NCBI GenBank assembly: GCA_023014485.1
Contig: JAJOZX010009047.1
Span: 62,001-126,000, forward strand
Source: Bathynomus jamesi
Taxonomy: Eukaryota; Arthropoda; Malacostraca; Isopoda; Cirolanidae
Reading direction: 5' to 3'
DNA length: 64,000 bases
A program made the position numbers and the translations under genes. Shown in pieces: positions 59,807 through 64,000 of the stretch. Position 1 is the stretch's first letter; every line of letters starts with the position of its first letter. The notes beneath the pieces were generated by a model that was given only the letters and a program-made list of their open reading frames with translations, was not told the origin of the DNA and did no database searches.

Positions 59807-60146
59807 TTCGCAAGAAGTGGTTATGTTTTTTGTATCTTTGTGAAAATGTGTAGTGAAATGGTACTCGTTTGTTGAATAAAAATTCATTGACAAATTTTTG
59901 TTTAATTTTCTCCGTTTATGATCTGCCAGAGCATCAAACTGGGGACCCGTAAACTTTAAACTATTGAATTAATACTTCGGTTTATCAGTCTCCTCAGCAA
60001 ATGGAACAAGGGGATCCATGTGGATTAAAATTTTTCCAAACTTTTAATTTATGAAACACCCTAATGTATATATATTTTGTGTGTATGTGTGTGTGTGTGT
60101 GTGCGCGCGCGCGCGCCCCCTTTAAGAAATGCTGTGTACGCCCCTG

Positions 60147-60600
60147 GTCATAGGGGTATATTAGTCCTTGGACTTTGTGCCCTCTAACCACCAACATTGG
60201 GAAAGTTCCTTTATTTCAAGCTTTTAAAATACTGCCTGATGCCCCTGACAGTCACTTCTTGTTAATGCTTTAATCGTTATGCATTAAAAAGATTCGACCA
60301 TCTCTCAACAGTGACCCCACTTCTTTCCCTCTTTTAATTACATAGTTTAACCAACCAACCAACAAATCAATCAATTACTTATAATAGTATATCCCCAATT
60401 ATTATTGAAAGTCAATGGTTTTCCTTGTTTTGTGATCTGTTTATCCAATATTTTTATCCTCAATATTTTTATCCTCAACATTTTACCGATGTATTTTTAC
60501 ATTGTTTAATTACATCTGGGTAAGGTTATTGTAAGTTTTTGTTTAAAGTTTCAGGTTTTATTTCCTTTTTTTAGTCCATAGTAAGTTGTGGTGTTAGTGC
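60147..60600 (-). repeat. 2.1 kb dispersed repeat, copy 3, second segment (inverted)
   Basis: Complement of about 4,085-4,540, for example GGGAAAGTTCCTTTATTTCA and GATTCGACCATCTCTCAAC. Confidence 0.88.
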
Positions 60601-61626
60601 GCTTAGACTGCTCGCTACGCTGAATTCTACCTCAACCTCTCGTCGATTGAATCTCGCTCTGGCAAAGGTGGCAAACTTGGAGGAAAAATTTCTTTTCCCG
60701 GAGAATCATTTCTCGCCCGCCCAGAATCACTACCCGCAAGGGAATAAGAGTTCATCTCGCCCAGGCAGTCTAATTCGAGCAGCATTGAATTCGCTTGGAC
60801 CCCGCAGACAAGGCAACGCTTCGTTTTTCTTCGCCGAATTGCACGCCACAGTAGTATTGGCTGCTGAAAGTATAGACCCAGGACATCGCAGAAATAAGAC
60901 ATTACTTCTATTGTTTGAGCGCGTTCTACGATAGTATGTGTCTTCACTAGAGACCCAGGGCTTGCTGGGGCCAAGCCGGAGGGGCAGGTTGGGGGGTTTC
61001 ACTAGAACCCGTCTATCGATGCATGCATCAATAGGATCTGACGAAGGAGGTCTGAGGCTTAGCCCGCTGCGGACCAGATCAGGGTTCGCTCGAACTGCAT
61101 CCAGAATTGCACTCGAACTTTGGCATGACATCACCTCTCGGGGGAAATGCATGTCAGGGCTAGAGGTTTCCCAAGACCACGGTGCGACTCTAATCACCCC
61201 GTCTCCGTGTATGGAAACTGCAATCCTGATAACCAAGCCTGAGGGGAGGCGGCGCTCATAAGTCCGCCATGAGTCATCCCCCTCAGGAGATGCGGCCAGA
61301 GCCCATATCATACACCACCACTCTCACCCCCCCCCCTTCCTGCCCGATGGCCGACCCCTGGCGACCCCTATCTCGCGACACATTCTAGAAGATGGCGACC
61401 GCAACGCCCCAAAGACAATTGCGAATCAAAATCAAAGCAACATCGAAGAAAGCAACGAGAAGCTACATCATCTCGGAAGTTTTCACGATGGCACGCGTGC
61501 CCTTCATCCGAATTTACGGTGAGCACCCTACGTTCACCGCAGTATGCAAGGAGGAAGACGCGTCGAAGCTTCTGGCGCCTGAAACTAAAGAGTCGCTTCG
61601 TAATGCGGGCATTCATCCTTCAGCAG
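60601..61626 (+). other. GC-rich segment, possible LINE 5' region with start of an ORF1
   Basis: Noticeably more GC-rich than its surroundings. A plus-strand frame from ATG 61,392 gives a basic product (RIKIKATSKKATRS, then VPFIRIYGEHP and EEDASKLLAPETKESL). This resembles the RNA-binding part of some non-LTR ORF1 proteins and is cut off at 61,626, where copy C starts. A 193-codon minus-strand frame (60,730-61,311) has no recognised homologue. Class uncertain. Confidence 0.35.
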
Positions 61627-62399
61627 ATTAATTATGACCAGTTTCGTTGGTATATATGTGGGGATTTAAAAGTCGTCGCGCTTCTTCTGGGAATGCAGCT
61701 CGGTTATACGAAGTTCTGCTGCTTCCTTTGTGAATGGGACAGCAGAGCCAGAGATTCGCATTATTTTGTAAAGGATTGGCCACTTCGTCAAAAATGTATC
61801 CCAGGACTGAAGAATGTGTCTCATGAACCCTTAGTTGACCCCAAGAAAATATACTTACCGCCACTTCACATCAAACTTGGCACCATGAAAATTTTGTCAA
61901 AGCAATGAACAAGGAAGATGAGGCATTCAAATATTTGAAGAAAAAGTTTTCACGACTTAGCGATGCAAAGATAAAAGAAGGGATCTTTGTTGGTCCCCAA
62001 ATCAGAGAACTCATGAAAGATCAAAAGTTTGATGATGCCTTGAGAGGAAAAGAAAGTGGCATGGGAGGCCATGAAGAATGTTGTCACAAATTTTCTAGGG
62101 AACATCAAAGCCTCTAACTATGAAAAAATAGTGCAGGACTGATTGAAGCATATAGGTTATTGGGATGTAATATGTCACTAAAAATCCATTTCTTGCACTC
62201 CCATTTAGATTTCTTTCCTGAAAACCTCGGCGACGTAAGCGATGAGCATGGAGAAAGGTTCCACCAAGATATAGCTACTATGGAGAAACGCTACCAAGGG
62301 AGGTGGGATCCGGCAATGTTAGCTGATTACTGCTGGACATTGATGCGAGAAGCTCCTAATGAAAACTACAAGAGAAAATCAGTGACAAAGAAGTTTTAA
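61627..62399 (+). pseudogene. Cys-rich multicopy family, copy C (5'-truncated, intronless)
   Basis: Starts abruptly at the segment equivalent to copy A's CGDLK. It runs through GYTKFCCFLCEWDSRA, LPPLHIKLGTM, GIFVGPQIRELMKD, HSHLDFFPENLGD and ERFHQDIATMEKRYQG to a stop at 62,399. Frameshifts lie near 61,890, 62,050 and 62,140. No intron is present where copy A has one (after DLK). A conserved 3' tail follows. Confidence 0.88.
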
Positions 62400-62650
62400 G
62401 AAGAATATTTTAAATGCCAATCTGCCACTAATATAATTTTTATGAAGTATTTTTACTAACTTCTATACACTTTTTGAATAAATATTAAAATACAAATTTC
62501 TCAGTAACCTTGGGTGATAGAGAAATTCTACGGCTATATTCGGAATCAGCGGAAAAAAATCCTATAAGACCGACCTGTTCACGTCCAAGAAACAAAAAAA
62601 AAGTTAAAATTTGTTCCCCAGTGTAATTAGGGATCGAATACAGAATTGCA
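62400..62650 (+). other. 3' noncoding tail of copy C
   Basis: AATAAA near 62,477. GGAATCAGCGG and GTTCCCCAGTGTAATTA match the tail of copy B (about 43,950-44,030). Confidence 0.6.
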
Positions 62651-62719
62651 GAACTTTAGTAGAAATACGTAGCACGGTTTTAGGCGAAACAAATCTTGCT
62701 TAACTAATCTTTTAGAATT

Positions 62720-63130
62720 TTTTCAAAGCGTGATTGAAGTTTACGATAGCCATCGGGCAGTACATGTAGTATATTTAGATTTTTAAAAAGAGTTTGACAC
62801 CGTACCGCACAAAAGGCTCGTTGAAAAAAATAAGGCTCATGGGAATCAGGGGTGCAGTAACAAATTGGATAGAAGAGTGGTTGAGAGGTATGAAACAGAG
62901 GATGGTCGTTGATGGAGCGGAGTCGTCTTGGGCTAATGTAGCGAGCGGCGTTCTTCAGGCTTCTGTATTGGGCTCGTTGCTTTTTCTTATATATATTAAC
63001 GGTTTAGATGTCGTCCTAGTCAGTACAGTTTAAAAGTTTGCGGATGACTCGAAGTTGGGTGGTAGGGCAATAAATGACGAAGCTAGGTTAAAATCCACAA
63101 CAGTTTCGATGCCCACTGGCATCCTCTTCG
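62720..63130 (+). pseudogene. LINE (CR1-like) reverse transcriptase relic
   Basis: VYLDF followed by EFDTVPHKRL, then GIRGAVTNWIEEWLRGMKQR, GVLQASVLGSLLF and KFADDSKLGGRAIND: the palm of an RT with the catalytic FADD box. An internal TAG/TAA and a frameshift break it. The fragment is short and lacks both ends. Confidence 0.85.
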
Positions 63131-63159
63131 GGTGGATAGAGAAAAACGACTGAACCAAA

Positions 63160-64000
63160 AACAAGAGGGGAAAACAGTCCAGGGACCATTAAGAAATTCG
63201 CACCTAGGTTAGATCCCGCTCTCCCGACAATGGAAGGGCATTTTTTTTTATTAAAGGGACCCGCTTATAAATACATTCGCATAAATTTAAAACTATCTAC
63301 TTGTTCTATACATACAGGTTCTATTATTTTTTTACATAATTACTACATTTATTATTACATTTATTATTAAATTTATTATATTTAATAGTGCATTATTATT
63401 TATTACAGAAATTATAAATTTATTATTACAGTGATTATTACATTGTTGTTTATTATACAGAAATTATAAACAGAAAAACGAATGAAAAAAGCAAAAAAGA
63501 AACAATCCAGAGACCATTAAGAAATTCGCACCTAGGCTAGATCCCGTTCCCCCGACCCCAGAAGGGCATTTTATTAAAGGGCCCCGCTTATAAGTACATT
63601 TGCACAAATTAAAACTATCTTGTTCTATAGATAAAGATTATATTTTGACATAATTACTGCATTTATTATTGCATTTACGTTTTTTAACATTTATTATTAT
63701 TACATTTATTGCATTTATATTTATTTCCACATTTATTACTTCCATTATTACATTTACATTTACGTTTATTCCATTTACATTTTACCAGAAAAAAACCCAG
63801 AATGAACCAAAAGCGAGTAAGGAAACAATCCAGAGACCTTTAAGAAATTCACACTTAGGTTAGAACCCGTTCATCCGACGCCGTAAGGAATTTTTTGACC
63901 AAGAATCTCATTAGAGGGTCCAGCTTATAAGTACCTTCACACAAGTACCTTCGCTACACTACTCGTGTTCCTTAGTTCCTTGGGCAGCTGGTTGAACAGC
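63160..64000 (+). repeat. ~325 bp tandem repeat, about 2.5 units
   Basis: CATTAAGAAATTCGCACCTAGG-type blocks recur at about 63,190, 63,517 and 63,838. Each is followed by AGATCCCG, GGGCATTTTATTAAAGG and CGCTTATAA. The spacers are rich in TTATTA and TTTATT. The array runs off the window. Confidence 0.85.

Larger units (their letters stand above)
56844..60064 (+). mobile_element. DNA transposon T2, 3,221 bp, TTAGGGTG ends
   Basis: Outer ends TTAGGGTGTTTCATA (15 bp, inverted) plus an inner shared TTTTAATCCACA. TGTATA occurs on both sides and could be a target duplication. Encodes a decayed relative of the T1 transposase. Confidence 0.88.
55986..60146. mobile_element. hAT-type element holding nested insertions
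   Basis: Ends CAGTGGTGTACATAAGG and the inverse CTGTGTACGCCCCTG, with an 8 bp duplication GTCACAGG/GTCATAGG (55,978-55,985; 60,147-60,154). Without its inserts it is ~480 bp and non-coding. (GT)n/(GC)n lies at 60,078-60,116. Confidence 0.85.

Noticed and set aside
60730..61311. 193-aa minus-strand frame as a gene
   Set aside because: No recognised motif, in a GC-rich stretch where long random frames are common. Reported only within the region entry.

Overview
This is a repeat-dominated, AT-rich stretch of an animal nuclear genome, most probably an arthropod and perhaps a crustacean. The evidence is indirect: spliced pseudogenes, DD41D Tc1/mariner transposases, hAT and TTAA-type MITEs, a Penelope-like GIY-YIG relic, CR1/Jockey-like reverse transcriptase relics and a Polinton. 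I see no intact ordinary host gene. Nearly everything is satellite, a transposon, or a multicopy gene relic hit by transposons.

Layout. 1-12,475 is a composite satellite in which a ~55-60 bp unit alternates with blocks of a 16 bp unit. It is interrupted at 3,425-5,515 by a 2.1 kb dispersed repeat that recurs at 44,896-47,010, and in inverted, split form at 55,850-55,985 plus 60,147-60,600. 12,848-16,118 is a mosaic of inverted repeats around a homogeneous 456 bp tandem array and the 3' end of a Penelope-like element. 16,279-17,802 holds two deletion derivatives of Tc1/mariner elements. 20,113-24,916 holds two decayed copies (A and B) of an uncharacterised Cys-rich multicopy gene family.

The centrepiece is a complete 18,548 bp Polinton/Maverick (adintovirus-like) element at 24,917-43,464. 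It has ~370-440 bp terminal inverted repeats beginning 5'-AGTAGTATAG and a perfect 6 bp target duplication (AATGAG). It is inserted inside copy B, whose last 240 bp lie at 43,465-43,708. The left half carries leftward genes: two unknown proteins, a possible PC4-like protein and a protein-primed-type DNA polymerase B. The centre and right carry rightward genes: packaging ATPase, a small basic protein, a conserved PX-type protein, integrase with chromodomain, minor capsid protein, basic core protein, major capsid protein and adenain-like protease. At the right end, on the minus strand, is what looks like a spliced gene with a duplicated exon pair. The polymerase, ATPase, PX and integrase genes carry frameshifts. 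The core, major capsid and protease genes are open, and the minor capsid gene is broken only by an apparently intact DD41D mariner-type element (35,687-37,047).

The right flank (43,709-64,000) holds nested transposons. A LINE relic carries a hAT MITE that itself contains a TTAA MITE. A hAT-type element (55,986-60,146) contains a mariner MITE and a 3.2 kb DNA transposon, whose intron contains a tRNA-like palindrome. That 3.2 kb transposon and another at 52,617-55,828 share TTAGGGTG ends and an unusual transposase layout. A third, 5'-truncated copy (C) of the Cys-rich family, another RT relic and a ~325 bp tandem repeat close the window.

Small indels break many different reading frames. Some may be assembly errors, so degeneracy calls should be read with that in mind.
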